64,000 nucleotides of DNA from Sanghuangporus weigelae (Eukaryota; Basidiomycota; Agaricomycetes; Hymenochaetales; Hymenochaetaceae), in contig CP137323.1 of the NCBI GenBank assembly GCA_033182465.1, positions 620,001 to 684,000 of the forward strand, read 5' to 3'. Positions 36,222 to 47,310 of this stretch are shown here, piece by piece. The position numbers and the translations under genes are program-made. Each line of letters opens with the position of its first letter. Position 1 is the first letter of the stretch. Below the pieces are notes generated by a model that was given only the letters and a program-made list of their open reading frames with translations, was not told the origin of the DNA and did no database searches.

Positions 36222-37182
36222 ATGAAAGTCACTCTTGCTGCACTTCTCACACTCCTTCCCTTCGCACTCGCTTCGCCGACGCTCGAGCGTCGTCAAGTGG
36301 ACACATCGCAGCACTGCGGTCAATGGGACACTGTGACCGCTGAACAATACACTTTGTTCCTCAACCTTTGGGGAATTAGCGGCGCAACTGGCTCGCAGTG
36401 CTCGCAGATCACGTCGATGACGGATTCTACTATCGCTTGGGAGACGGCCTGGCAATGGACCGGTGGGACCGGTGTCAAAAGCTTCTCAAATGTTCAGTTG
36501 GACGACGGTGTTGGCGTGCAACTGAGCACCATCTCCAGTATGCCGACATCATGGGAATGGTCGTACGATATTTCGAGCGATGCAGTTGCGGACGTTGCTT
36601 ACGACCTGTTCACGGCGGATACTGCGGATGGTGATAATGAGAACGAAATTATGATTTGGCTTGCGAACTACAATGCAGGTCCCATCTCGGCGACGTATGG
36701 CTCAGATGGTAACCCGACTCCAGTTGCATCAGACATTAGTATTGCAAGTCAAACTTGGTTCGTTATTCCTCATTAAATTGTTCTCTTTCAGACGGATGGA
36801 ATTGACTATGTTTCCCTAGGAATCTTTACTTCGGCTCTAATGGCGCGAATAACGTGTATTCCTTCCTTCCAAGCTCTGGTAGGGAGATCACCAGCTTCAG
36901 TGGAGACATCAATGATTTCTTCGCGGTAAATCTCAAAAGCATCTAGCAGAGTCGATTACTAATCAGATGTTTGATTCCGATGTAGTACCTCACTTCTAAC
37001 CAAGGTGTCGAGACAACACAATACCTGAAGACCGCGCAGGCTGGCACAGAACCGACTTCTGGGAGTGGTACACTATCTACGTAAGTTGTCAAGTTTTTTT
37101 CTTGAGTACTAGTTGATGAGCATCTTTCATCCTCAGAACTGCGTATACACTTGCAATCAACAGTGGGAATGCTCTATGTTAA
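36222..37182 (+). CDS. GH12 endoglucanase/xyloglucanase, secreted
   Basis: Glycoside hydrolase family 12 enzyme cutting beta-1,4-glucan or xyloglucan in plant walls. Four exons (36222-36757, 36820-36925, 36986-37080, 37137-37182) give 783 nt and 260 residues. A signal peptide (MKVTLAALLTLLPFALASP) precedes a likely Kex2-like site (ERR). Family marks: LFLNLWGISGA near the mature N-terminus, WEWSYD, the nucleophile-bearing ENEIMIWLANYNAG, and TWNLYFGSNG with the second half of the fold. The C-terminus comes from a 46-nt last exon (TAYTLAINSGNALC). An ATG 24 nt upstream is in frame, but the second ATG gives a cleaner signal peptide. The second catalytic Glu is expected around FFA/YLTS, where I cannot place it with certainty. 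Confidence 0.9.
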
Positions 37183-37480
37183 ACAAAACTCCGCTGTTAC
37201 TTCCCCTCTTTTATGTAATTATGAACGATATCTTTGTCCCCAGAAATGTACTACAATTAGTATCGCTGGTCTTGAGCATGAGGATCAACGCTGGTGCCTA
37301 AACAGGAATGTGTTTCCAAATATAGTGCATCAGATGCACCACTCGGACGACGTCACGAATATTCGGCACGCGCCAAGAACGTCATAGAGTGCTTATGAAA
37401 ATACATTATTAACTGAAAAGTATATAGGTTGTGTGGCTCTCGAAGAGTACTATGCAACCAGAGCACACTCCGTACACAAC
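37183..37480. other. Intergenic
   Basis: Short AT-rich interval with no gene. It carries the promoter of the following plus-strand gene. Confidence 0.4.
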
Positions 37481-38382
37481 ATGGCATCAACAACGCACGA
37501 ATTGCATACTATGAACACCCCGCAACCCTACGGTGGCAGCGAACTTGGCACTCAAGGACGCTCGGCATCGAACGTTGATACGAATACTAGTCCAGCTCCA
37601 TCTACTCATGGACCAGGCGCGACTGCAGGTGGCACTTCCGGGACCGATCTCGCTAGCGGTCAGAAGGAAGCCAGAGATCAAGGCAGCGGCATTCAGGGAG
37701 GTCGGAAGGACACGAATGGTGTAGCCGAACCCGCCGAGGAAGAAGGAGGTGCAGCGCGAGGGTCTGGCACAAACGCTGCTGAGGGAGAACAAGCGCCGCC
37801 TGAGGGTTCTAGCACGGAGCCTGAAGGTGGATACCCAGAGCAACTTCATGCTGGAAAACTCGATGGGCTTGGACCAGAGTACGGGAAGACCCATAGAGTT
37901 GTGAGTGCATTGATTGCATTTGAGTTGCGCTCCTCCAACTGATTCTTGTCTTCTCACCTAGACTCTGGGTGATCGTCTGCAAGGAGTGAAAGAAGAGATC
38001 AAGGGCTCAGTAAAGCGCGATCCTGAGTTGAAGAAGACCGGAAAAGAGCGAATGACAGGGGAATTGAAGCGCAAGCAAATCGAGAAGGTAGGTTTCTTCC
38101 TTTCTCCACTGCCGCTTGAAATTGACTCCGGTGACATCACAGGAAAGCAATCCGGATTCGCCCCAGATTGCAGACGACAAGAAAGATGACAAAAATGAAA
38201 ATCGGTCCGAGCCGAAGAAGACGAGAACAGAGAAGACGGATGAGCCAGGTTTGACGGAACACCCACAAGCACATCCGACGGAAAAGGGTAGAGAGGAGCA
38301 AGCAGGAAGTGTCCAGCCCGAAGGCACTGGACCATCGGGTACCCAGCAACGAGCAAAGGAGAATGCGTCTAGCGGTGGGTAA
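37481..38382 (+). CDS. Disordered hydrophilic protein, function unknown
   Basis: Three exons (37481-37900, 37962-38087, 38143-38382) give 786 nt and 261 residues. It is very rich in Gly, Glu, Lys, Thr and Pro, lacks hydrophobic segments and is almost certainly intrinsically disordered. Its only ordered-looking block is LGDRLQGVKEEIKGSVKRD followed by PELKKTGKERMTGELKRKQI, an amphipathic, lysine-rich helix across exons 2-3. The composition resembles LEA-like or stress-related basidiomycete proteins, but I cannot name a family. The open frame extends upstream of 37481 without an ATG. Clean splice signals (GTGAGT/CCTAG, GTAGGT/CACAG) support a real gene. Confidence 0.7.
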
Positions 38383-39468
38383 CGGTTTGTTCCCATCATG
38401 GCTGCTCAAAAACCGAGAAAATAATAATCGAAATTACTATCAGGTCAGGTGGCTTGAATATCACAAGATCAATTAGCAAACCAGTAGTCCTAATGTCGAA
38501 GAAATGAATACTCTTACGATGTGTATTAGTCCATCTATTCTAACGATACACAAGTTCCGTAAAAATCGCATATGGTGGATCTCGATGGGATCACAAACGC
38601 TCATCGTCATCGGCAACGGCTCCTTCTCAATTACATAAAAGATATCTTTTAGAATCACATAACTTGTATGACATAAGCTTTACTGAGCGTTAAAGTCACA
38701 TGATCCGATTACTTTATGAAAACGATCGGCAGATTCGGCACGTTTCGATTTCTGGTCTGAACTTTCTGAATTGGTTCTTTCTGCAGTGTTTCTTTCTTGT
38801 GCTGGACGAAATTGTTTTAATAGCTGTTCTGACGAAAATCCTAGTCACGTAGTCCAGGAACAGAGCATCAAGATAAAGATCCATGCGAGTGCCTAGGTGC
38901 GGTTACCTTTTTATCAATCTTGTTGGTCGGGCACAGTTTATCAATATCATAAGTGCGATTGCGTGACTGGTTAGTATTTTCGCGCCTTAATTTGCTTTTA
39001 TTCCTCGATCGCCACCAACGAGCTGTTTTCATGAAAGTCCTGCTTCAGAGCGATGAGAAAAAACATCGGTCGTCGAACTTCACGGTCTAGTTTGTATAAG
39101 ATGAGGCTATTGCCTCTAAGGAAGAAGATGAAGCACCCACAAGAAGCGCCAAAGGCTCGGCTGCTTGATCATGACTATTCGAAAAGGATGGCGATCCATA
39201 GTGATCCCTGCTTGCGCCATTACTACTTCTATACACGCCATTGGACGTGCTATCTTCCGGCTTTCTTGGCTCCACCAAAATATACATGCCGCCATGCTGC
39301 ACTTATCGGACTTCAACATAATCGTGACGCTCATCCGTAACAGAGATCGGACCGCTGCAGCACAATCTGAAGTATAAAAGAGCCGTCATGGAGTTCCTGC
39401 TTACCCTCGCAGCTGTCGTCAGTCCTTCTTTCCGGTATTAGGTAGGAAGGGACTTGCAATTTGCAACA
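38383..39468. other. Intergenic, 1.1 kb, no gene seen
   Basis: AT-rich interval between two plus-strand genes. The small minus-strand open frames (38473-38658, 39087-39334) have no support. The promoter of the MFS gene lies at its right end. Confidence 0.4.
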
Positions 39469-41757
39469 ATGGCGACCGCGCCTTATTCGGCAGAACGACC
39501 TTTGTCGGCTCACTCAGCCTCAAGTACATCGACTATTGAGAAGGCAGGCGGAGATCTCAAGAAGAGTCAGGACGGATCGACAGACGACCTTCTTCCGCCA
39601 GTTACCGAATCTGCAGGTTTCTCAGATATTCTATTCCCATGGCGTCGGCGCAGGAAGGAAGAGGATCACGATCTCGACGCGTGCGCTACTCGACGCAGCG
39701 TGTTCGATGATCCGTTGCTTGCGAAGCATTACTGGCCAACACCAAGGTATGAGAATCTGCACCGGTTTGATCCTAATGCTCGTTGGACTTTCCGAGAGGA
39801 GAAGGTTTGCAGCAGAATTAAAACAGGATCCGTCGTGAATAATTAACCTTTGGATCCTTTTGATTTAGTCCATTATCCGGAAGATTGACTGGCGTGTCGC
39901 GCTCTGGGCCTGTATTAGCTTCTCTGCGGTAAGTCTGGTCGCTGCCCGTTGCTTCAGACATGCGATGCTTATTGACTTTGGGTCACCGTATAGCTGTACG
40001 AAACATTTGACTACAATCCCGTGTATATTAACCGATTATGTGGTATAGGAACCTGGATCGCAATAATCTAACGAACGCAAACTCGGATAACATCCTAGGG
40101 GATCTCAGGATGACGACGAATGACTACAATCTCGGGAACACGATCTTCCGATGCGCATTCTTGGCGGCTGAACTTCCCTCTCAAATGGTCTCAAAACGGG
40201 CAAGTACTCCTGACTATGTTTAAACCAAGCCTGGATGATCCTGACTTCGGCGCAACAGGTTGGTCCAGATCGATGGATTCCAACGCAAATGGTTGCGTGG
40301 TGTATGTCCATCACGATTAGCACAGACCGCGGTCGCGATATTGATGCTCGATTTCCTTAGCCATTCTAACTATGTTTCAGTTCTTTTTAACATCAAGATG
40401 GAACTTCCTACTTTGTCGTGCACTTCTTGGCTTCATCCAAGGAGGATTCATTCCTGACTTGATCCTTTACCTTTCCTGTGAGTCTTCTCCTCTTTGTGAT
40501 CCACTGCGCCGCAGTTTATACGGTTGTCTGACTCGTGGATAATCTTAGACTACTATACGAAGACGGAGCTCCCGATTCGTCTCGCATTCTTTTGGATGTC
40601 AATGAACGCTTGCAATGTTGTCGGAAGCTTCCTGGCATTTGGTATTCTCCATATGCGGGGAGTCGACGATAGAGCGGGCTGGCGCTGGCTGTTCCTCCTC
40701 GAGTAGGCATCACCGCCTCTTCCTAGTACAGGCTCTTTCTCATAATATGTTCAGGGGTTTAATCACATTCGTCATTGCTGTTGCAACGTTCTTCATGATG
40801 CCACCAGCACCGACGAAAACACGAACTTGGTTCCGTCCCAATGGGTGGTTCAGTGAACGCGAAGAGACTATCATCGTATCACGTATTCTGCGAGACGACC
40901 CGACGAAGGGAGATATGCACAACCGCGAAGGCCTCACTCTGAAGCGCCTTTGGACCGCGGTGCTTGATTATGACCTCTGGCCATTATACATCCTGTACGC
41001 AGAATTTTTATGGTGACTTGCTTTTCTTATTCTGATCGGTGCTTGCAGGGGCTTGATGTTTGGCATCCCTGTCGGGCCCGTTACCCAGTATCTGACGCTT
41101 TCGCTCAGGGAACTCGGCTTTACCGTGTTCGAGACGAACCTGCTTACGATCCCATCCACAGCTGTTGCAATTGTCACTATGCTTCTCGTTTCCCTCATCT
41201 CGGAGAACGTTCATGATCGCGCACTAATATCTATGCTCGAGGATATATGGTCTCTTCCGTTCCTCGTTGCCTTGTATTGCCTTCCCGCTAACCCCAGTCC
41301 CTGGCTGTATTATGTGAGTTCGCTCTGTTTCTGCACACACAAAGAGTATCGTATTGATGCATGCGCAATACGATAGGGTCTTGCATCGGGCTTACTTTGT
41401 TATCCATACGTCCACCCCATCCAAGTCGGCTGGTGCTCGCGCAACTCGGGCGCCGTCGCGAGTCGTACTGTCAACGCATCTTTGTACAACATGTTCGTCC
41501 AAGCCAGTTCGGTCATTTACTCCAACATCTACCGTGCGGACGATGCTCCGCGTTACAGGCGCGGAAACCGGGTTCTCATCGCGATCTCTTGTGTCAACAT
41601 CGGCATCCTCTACCCCTGCGCGAAGTTGTATTATATTTGGCGAAACAAGCAGCGGGATAAGATTTGGAACGCGATGACACCGGAGCAGCAGGCGGAGTAT
41701 TTGGCGACGACGAAGGACAAAGGTAATCGTCGGTTGGACTTCCGGTTCGCGCACTGA
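39469..41757 (+). CDS. MFS transporter, Dal5/anion:cation symporter family
   Basis: Major facilitator of the allantoate-permease (Dal5) family, which import organic anions, vitamins or small peptides across the plasma membrane; the substrate is not predictable. Exons: 39469-39804, 39869-39928, 39994-39995 (only two bases), 40049-40199, 40259-40301, 40361-40477, 40549-40702, 40755-40994, 41049-41313, 41377-41757. The total is 1749 nt and 582 residues, in frame only with the two-base exon. Family landmarks: [97 protein letters not shown]. The N-terminal 110 residues are cytosolic and Ser-rich. The intron after 40199 starts with GC. The preceding open frame reaches 39454 but without an ATG. Confidence 0.92.
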
Positions 41758-42051
41758 GAGAAGTGTTGCTGCTTCGCTAGCGGTGGCTGGATACAAAATT
41801 ACACCCCCGTTCTTTTTAGACCTTAGAAACAACAACTTTTATAGATACTTATATTTTAACGAAAATCGATGTTGTATCGCCCATGCATCATGAAATATTA
41901 ATCCCAGATGCCTCAAGGGTTGCTTTACGAGAGTCTTTGTCGCTAAGTTCTATGGCCACGGACTTCGGAATCCCACAAGATGACAAAATGACAGCGGAAA
42001 TACAATTGATCAGACGAGAAGGGTACAAAGATTCCAAGCGTTGGCTTCTAA
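41758..42051. other. Convergent 3' flanks
   Basis: About 290 bp between the ends of the MFS gene (plus) and the proteasome gene (minus). Nothing else seen. Confidence 0.5.
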
Positions 42052-42919
42052 TTAGTCCATTCGTCCTTTTAGTGTACGCGTGATGACTTTGTCTTTTGTG
42101 CTATGAAGAGGGCCAGTCGTCAGTCCATCGAAATGATGATCCAGGAACTTTCGTTAAAAAAGCAACGTACATGACATGCACCACTGCACCCCAACCAGAG
42201 AAAGCATCACGATCAACAGCATTCAGAAGAGTTTGACTGATAGTCTCGAACAAATCCTCCGGCTCGAGGTCCGGCTCCCACAAACCCTCCGCAACACCAA
42301 AGAGCTTCGCACTCGCCGTACCACTCACGACGAAATCCTTCGCGAAGTTGATGCAGCCGATGAGGTCCGTCGCTGCGATGAAGGGCTCTAACTTCCCTGT
42401 GGGTGATGCTCCGAGTCCTGCGATGACTGGCTCGACAAAGTAAGGACCGAACCGCCGTTCGTATAACGTCGAAGAGACGAGTCGCGCGAACGTCTCTGGA
42501 GCGATTTCTCGCTCTTCTTTGATGGTGTACATATTGACTCGAAAGCGGAATCGTTCGCGCCTATAAAGCGCAAAACAAATAAGATTATGACCGGAGTTTC
42601 AAAGGATTTGGTCAACGCACAGCGTCTGGGTATCAGTTGCGAGACCTGGTAAACCTAGGAATATACGGTCGGTAACAGGGAAGACCTTGCACGTTCGCTT
42701 TCGTCAGTATCTGCAAAATGGCTGATCCAAATGGCGTGCATACCTTCTCATGGTTACAAGCAATTGTCAGCGCCTGGTTCCCTAGTCGAAGATCTGATGC
42801 AATGGCGACACATTCTTTCCCGACCATGGCCACTACGGACCCGCCATTATATTCCATAATCGACTATCGTCGACGTGAGCCAAGTTCAGCAAGAGAAGAC
42901 GTCCCCTTAAGCTTACCAT
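42052..42919 (-). CDS. PUP3: 20S proteasome subunit beta-3
   Basis: Non-catalytic beta-3 subunit of the 20S proteasome core. Five exons: 42919-42917 (the ATG alone), 42863-42744, 42685-42621, 42560-42171 and 42100-42052, in total 627 nt and 208 residues, close to the yeast length. The N-terminus MSIMEYNGGSVVAMVGKE fits the family, which lacks the processed catalytic Thr1. Further marks: CVAIASDLRLG, VFPVTDRIFLGLPGLATDTQ, TLYERRFGPYFVEPVIAG, CINFAKDFVVSGTASAKLFG and the conserved end ITKDKVITRTLKGRMD, supplied by the small last exon. The start context is CCACCATGG-like and the donor GTAAGC follows the ATG directly. The frame is intact. Confidence 0.96.
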
Positions 42920-43236
42920 GGTGGTAAATAACTAACTGTGTGCGACAAGCCGGGCGGGTGTATAGGTGTATGTGAAGGAAGGGTATGCGCAACTCGATCG
43001 AGAACGCGTAACTTCGGTGACGCGTCCATCACTACTAGTACTTGCACGTGAGCGACTCAAAAATGCAAATAAACTCTGATTTTTTCCATCCAAGAATGCG
43101 AATAAATAACAGTGCTACTTAAGTAACTGGATTTGTCGTGGAAAAAAGGTAATACACGTCATAAAGCGAAGCATCCTGATAACAAAAGAGATTAACTTGA
43201 ATGCTCAAGCTCACATCCCTAACCCATTTCGACAAC
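42920..43236. other. Proteasome gene promoter interval
   Basis: About 315 bp between the proteasome gene start and the 3' end of the membrane-protein gene, both minus strand. No gene seen. Confidence 0.4.
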
Positions 43237-44845
43237 TCAAACCCTGGCCGCTGTGTTCCCAGACGGACCTCCGGCTCTCTCTTTGTATTCAGGAGGGACA
43301 TCTAGAATGTCATCCGCGTCGTCGTGCTGAACGACCTCCTGCTGCCTCCTAATTTCCTCCTCCCTTGCCATTAACCGCTCCTTCTCTGTCATCGGACGCG
43401 AAGCTGCAGAAACAAGTTGTAGCGCGGCGCTAATTCCCGGAACGCACTCCGCAGAGGTAAAATGCGAGACTTTGGGACCTCCCGCTACGTCTGGGGTGGA
43501 ATAGACACTCCCAGAATGCGACGAAATATGCTCGCCACGTAGGAGCGTCGGGTTGCGCGAGATGTGCTGGTTGTGCAGCATCGCAGACTCCGAAGTGTCC
43601 GAAGCTGATCCTGACATCGTTACAGACGACGGAGGTACGCGAGCAAATAATGGCGCAGAGAGACTCTGCATCTGCATATTTGGATCTGGAGGCAGGACGT
43701 ACGGCGAGACATCCTCATCGTCAAAGGGCATCTGTCATCGGTTTGCTGCTGATAGGCGTGTATCCCTTCTACGCTTGAGGTAGAAGTACGTAGCAGTGCC
43801 AATTGCTAGCAACAAAACTACGAAACCGCCTATGATACCGCCTATAATGGGACCTTTGTCGGACGAGCTTGAAGCCGACGACGACAGACCGGTTGACTCT
43901 TTCCTGGGACATGACAAATCAGTCGACCCCACGGAGCTGATGAGGTTCGTGCCGACAGCCCACTGCCCTTTGCTAAAAGTGATTGAGTATTTCGAAAAAT
44001 AGGAAAGGACAAATTGACATACGCGTCCGAAGCAGTGACTGGAAGCAAAATCATCAGCTACAGTCCACAAGACGGCAAGAATCGTGTGTACTTATGAAAG
44101 ATTCGCCAGGAGCGTTTTGATTAACATAATCGAAACTATCGTCATTTTCTCCGAGGGTATAGTTGAGAACAGTATCGCCCACGACCGTGACGGTGTAAGG
44201 CTTTGTTCCGCCGGACATGGACACGATGAGATCATCGCATGTCGCGTCCTGGGACGAGTCCACAGAGACCTTGAAGTTTGATTGGACCTGCGTGGGGCGG
44301 CAATTTGTGGTATTACCCGCTACATACACTTTGTTTGAGAATGTCCGACACGCGAAAATACTTATGCGACTGACCTAGGACTGCTGATAGTCCTTCGTCG
44401 CTCATGTTTCCTGCTCCATCAACTATGTAGAAAAGTATCTGAGTGCCTACATCGCGAACGTTAGGGAAACTCGCACATCAAACACTTAGTTTCCTTACCT
44501 TGAGGATGGGGAACCGTCCAAGTTAAATTCTGAGGATCGGCACCAAGGAAATCGATCCGTCCAATTCCACCCAGTTCGAATGACAACATGTAAAATGGAG
44601 GAACGACATCCAAAGCCGACCCATTTGTCAGCGGAAGAAGCTTCATTTGTAACGATTCGCATTCTGAAACGTCATCGACGACGTCTATAGGTACCTACAA
44701 TTCAGAAACTCGATATCTGTCGCGGTGTACATGACAAAGCATCCAAGAAACTCACGGAGATGTTGAAACTCGGCTGTGTCTGCTTTTGTGCATTTACAGA
44801 ATGCAGGAAACCACAGAAAAGGAGAGAAAAAGTAAACGGAAGCAT
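43237..44845 (-). CDS. Secreted/type I single-pass membrane protein with in-frame TGA before its tail
   Basis: About seven exons on the minus strand. The ATG at 44845 opens a signal peptide (LPFTFSLLFCGFLHSVNAQ). The ectodomain has scattered Cys and N-glycosylation sequons (NLTW, NTTNC, NYTLG) and a conserved-looking block, CDDLIVSMSGGTKPYTVTVV. A Ser-rich stalk precedes one membrane segment (GPIIGGIIGGFVVLLLAIGT) and a basic stop-transfer, YFYLKRRRDTR. In the same frame a TGA follows at 43735-43737, then CAG ATG and 164 more open codons (SPYVLPPD, PEYKERAGG) to the stop at 43237. The tail has the composition expected of a cytosolic domain. Either an intron I cannot place removes the TGA, or it is read through, or it is a mutation. 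This architecture is common in Agaricomycetes; function is unknown. Confidence 0.65.
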
Positions 44846-45894
44846 GGTCCTGGGCCAGTCAGAACCAGAGAGGGGAGGCGGGATGCAAAAGGGAGCTTGC
44901 CTTCGTAAATAAAGCCCCATTATAAGGGGTCATCTAGATGCTGTGAAAATTCAACACGGCTAGGTACGCAGACGGTGACGAACGGACCTGATACAAGCAG
45001 GAGACATCATAAAGCCTTCGATGCACTTGCTATTCGTGTACGCAGAGAAATCTGCGTCTTAGGTATTGGATCATTGCCGTTTGCAAATAAGCGATTCGAG
45101 GTTTCGACGATTGACGATGGGCCAGATGGCCGTCGGAGGTGAGGTAGAACAGTGATGTCGCCGGGAGAGATTAGTTGGATTGGGAATTGATATCATGCCG
45201 GTAACTTTGGCCGATCACTGACGAGTCCGGTGCCAACGGCTTGATCGCTCACGGAGCACCGACTGCCACCTGAAACTGCTCGTGAGTATCGATTCTTTCT
45301 GATCAGCGAACTCGGTGGAGGGCTCTTCGTGGTATAAGATTACCAATAAAAGCAGGAATGTGCAATCGAGTTGAAAGACAGCACGACTACAGCACGACTA
45401 GAAGCGTCTTTTCCTGTCCGTGAACCCAAAGGCGTACTGAACCACCGATATCGGGAGGAGAGGATTATTAAGAGCTTTGTCTGTTAATCAGTCTTCTCGT
45501 GGATATGACTTGTGGCCTAACTTGAAGTCGGACACGTAACGATCTGATGAAGGGAGTTTACGTCTTTGACTCTGAACAAAGGAGGCGAGCAGAAATCAGC
45601 ATTCATTCCGCTCGAGTAAGAGAATACACGTAAGAAACATATATAAGAGCGGAAAGCAGACAATGGGCAGGTAACCATAATAAAAGTAAAAAAAGAGTCC
45701 TCATCAAACAACCGTCGCAGTATTAGAGAAAAACTCAGCGCCAAAACCTCTCAACAACTATGAGCACCCTCCGACACTCCATCATTACAACACACGTCAT
45801 ATTGCTCCCGAAACCGTAAAGCAACAAGTAATCCTGAGAAGTGGTACTTGGCATAGGTAGATACGCGAGATTATCGTGACGAGTAAGCAACGCA
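44846..45894. other. Intergenic, no gene seen
   Basis: About 1 kb. A direct repeat of CAGCACGACTA lies near 45384-45410. The right end holds the 3' flank of the R-SNARE gene. A 75-codon minus-strand open frame (45517-45744) has no support. Confidence 0.4.
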
Positions 45895-46812
45895 TCATGT
45901 TGTTGCCTTCACGATGGGAACGATGATGATTATAAGGATAATGACGATGGCAATGCCAATGATGATGCGCATCTGAAAATAGCGAATCCATCAGACAACG
46001 TTCAAATCAACATAAAGTACATAGGCTTACCTTCATATCCTTCCACCTACGTAGTTCCACCATTGTACGTGAGAACTATATCGACTGCAGAAATAAAGAA
46101 ACATACCACATATTCTGAACATATTAGTCAGAACCATACGTGGCATCAAACAGCTCAGAATTGCTTACCTTTCGCACTTTGTTTGCGCCCCTTCGGAAAC
46201 TCTGCGCTGAAACAGCGAGACCATCTTATTCATTACAGTACAATGTCAGGACGGATCGGTTCGCATTAACAGCCTGGTAGCAGGAAGGCTCTTTGGAGGA
46301 CTTCGCTACTACGCATGACCGCGTAGATTCAAACGGAACAGTACTCACCAGTCTTGTCTTGCAAGTTTTGCAGATTGTCCTCTCGCTCCCGCACTAAGTT
46401 GATGTTGTTTCGCATAACACCCTGAGCCTCTGCGACTTCGTTCTTGAGGCGATCAATCCTCGAATCTCCTCCACCCGGAGCAGCCGGGCCACCAGGTTCG
46501 TTGCTGCCTCCCGCGCGGGGCATAGGCGGATCATATCTGCTGAGAAAAACACAATCGGGTCAGAGGTTGTCGTCGTGATGCGACGCACACGTCACGTCGG
46601 TAAAGCAGGAGACTTCACCTATCTGCAAAGCAAGATTGCGTCGGTCGATGTTGAGCGCACACTTTACATTGACGAAGCCGATGCACTCACAATTGTCCAT
46701 TCTCGTCGTTGGTGGTACGTGAGTAAGGTGTGTGGAGACTGTTGTTGTTGAGAGTGGGATTCAGGGCGACGACACCGTGACCGGCCGGCTGCGCATTCCT
46801 ATTCGGGGTCAT
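45895..46812 (-). CDS. R-SNARE, synaptobrevin/VAMP family (Snc-like)
   Basis: Vesicle SNARE for fusion of secretory or endosomal vesicles, tail-anchored with its bulk in the cytosol. Six exons: 46812-46691, 46539-46349, 46224-46169, 46114-46107 (8 nt), 46046-46031 (16 nt) and 45972-45895. They total 471 nt and 156 residues. The N-terminal 50 residues are Asn/Pro/Gly-rich. The SNARE motif runs from RIDRLKNEVAEAQGVMRNN through INLVREREDNLQNL, with the zero-layer Arg in RERED, to SAQSFRRGANKVRK. The two tiny exons encode the juxtamembrane NMWWKDMK, matching the conserved WWK of synaptobrevins. The last exon encodes the anchor IIIGIAIVIILIIIIVPI and a short luminal end, VKATT. The second exon has a double acceptor, CAGCAG. 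Confidence 0.95.
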
Positions 46813-47310
46813 AGCCTTAGTCAGCTTTTATGTAAAAACTTTCATTGCATTGACTATTTTTTCTTCTTCTTTCCTCTCTACTAGTATCGTAATCTGTAGT
46901 CCTGCGATTATGCTCCTGAGTCGACAAAGACTCAAAATTGTTGGAAGCTTTACCTGGTCAAATCCAAGTGGAAGCTCATGGACCACCAGTCACCAATTTA
47001 CTTTGCTTTTTATCCTGCGCAATCTAGTGGTCTTAAGTCATTGTCCATCACCGCCGAAATCCATCGCCCTTTTACCGCTTCAGCCTCGACTTCTAGGATG
47101 TGATTTGTGCGGTATGCAAGCAAAGCTCCTCAAAGTTTTGTCGCCAGTATAAAGGGACGACAGATCGCAAAAAAATGCTCCAAGCACAGAGCGAATCTCA
47201 TCACACAGAGATATACTACTAAATCTTCAGTACAACTGTAAGTAGTGCGAACTGTGCGATCCTGGAAGCGAAAGGAGTATTTGACGGTGTTCCTCTCAAA
47301 GCTCTAAAGC
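46813..47310. other. R-SNARE upstream interval
   Basis: About 500 bp with no supportable gene. It is the likely promoter region for the minus-strand R-SNARE and the plus-strand small gene at 47311. Confidence 0.35.

Noticed and set aside
40302-40360. A further microexon or frame break in the MFS gene after QMVAW
   Set aside because: An ordinary intron from GTATGT at 40302 to TTAG at 40360 gives [11 protein letters not shown], which matches the family, so no anomaly is needed.
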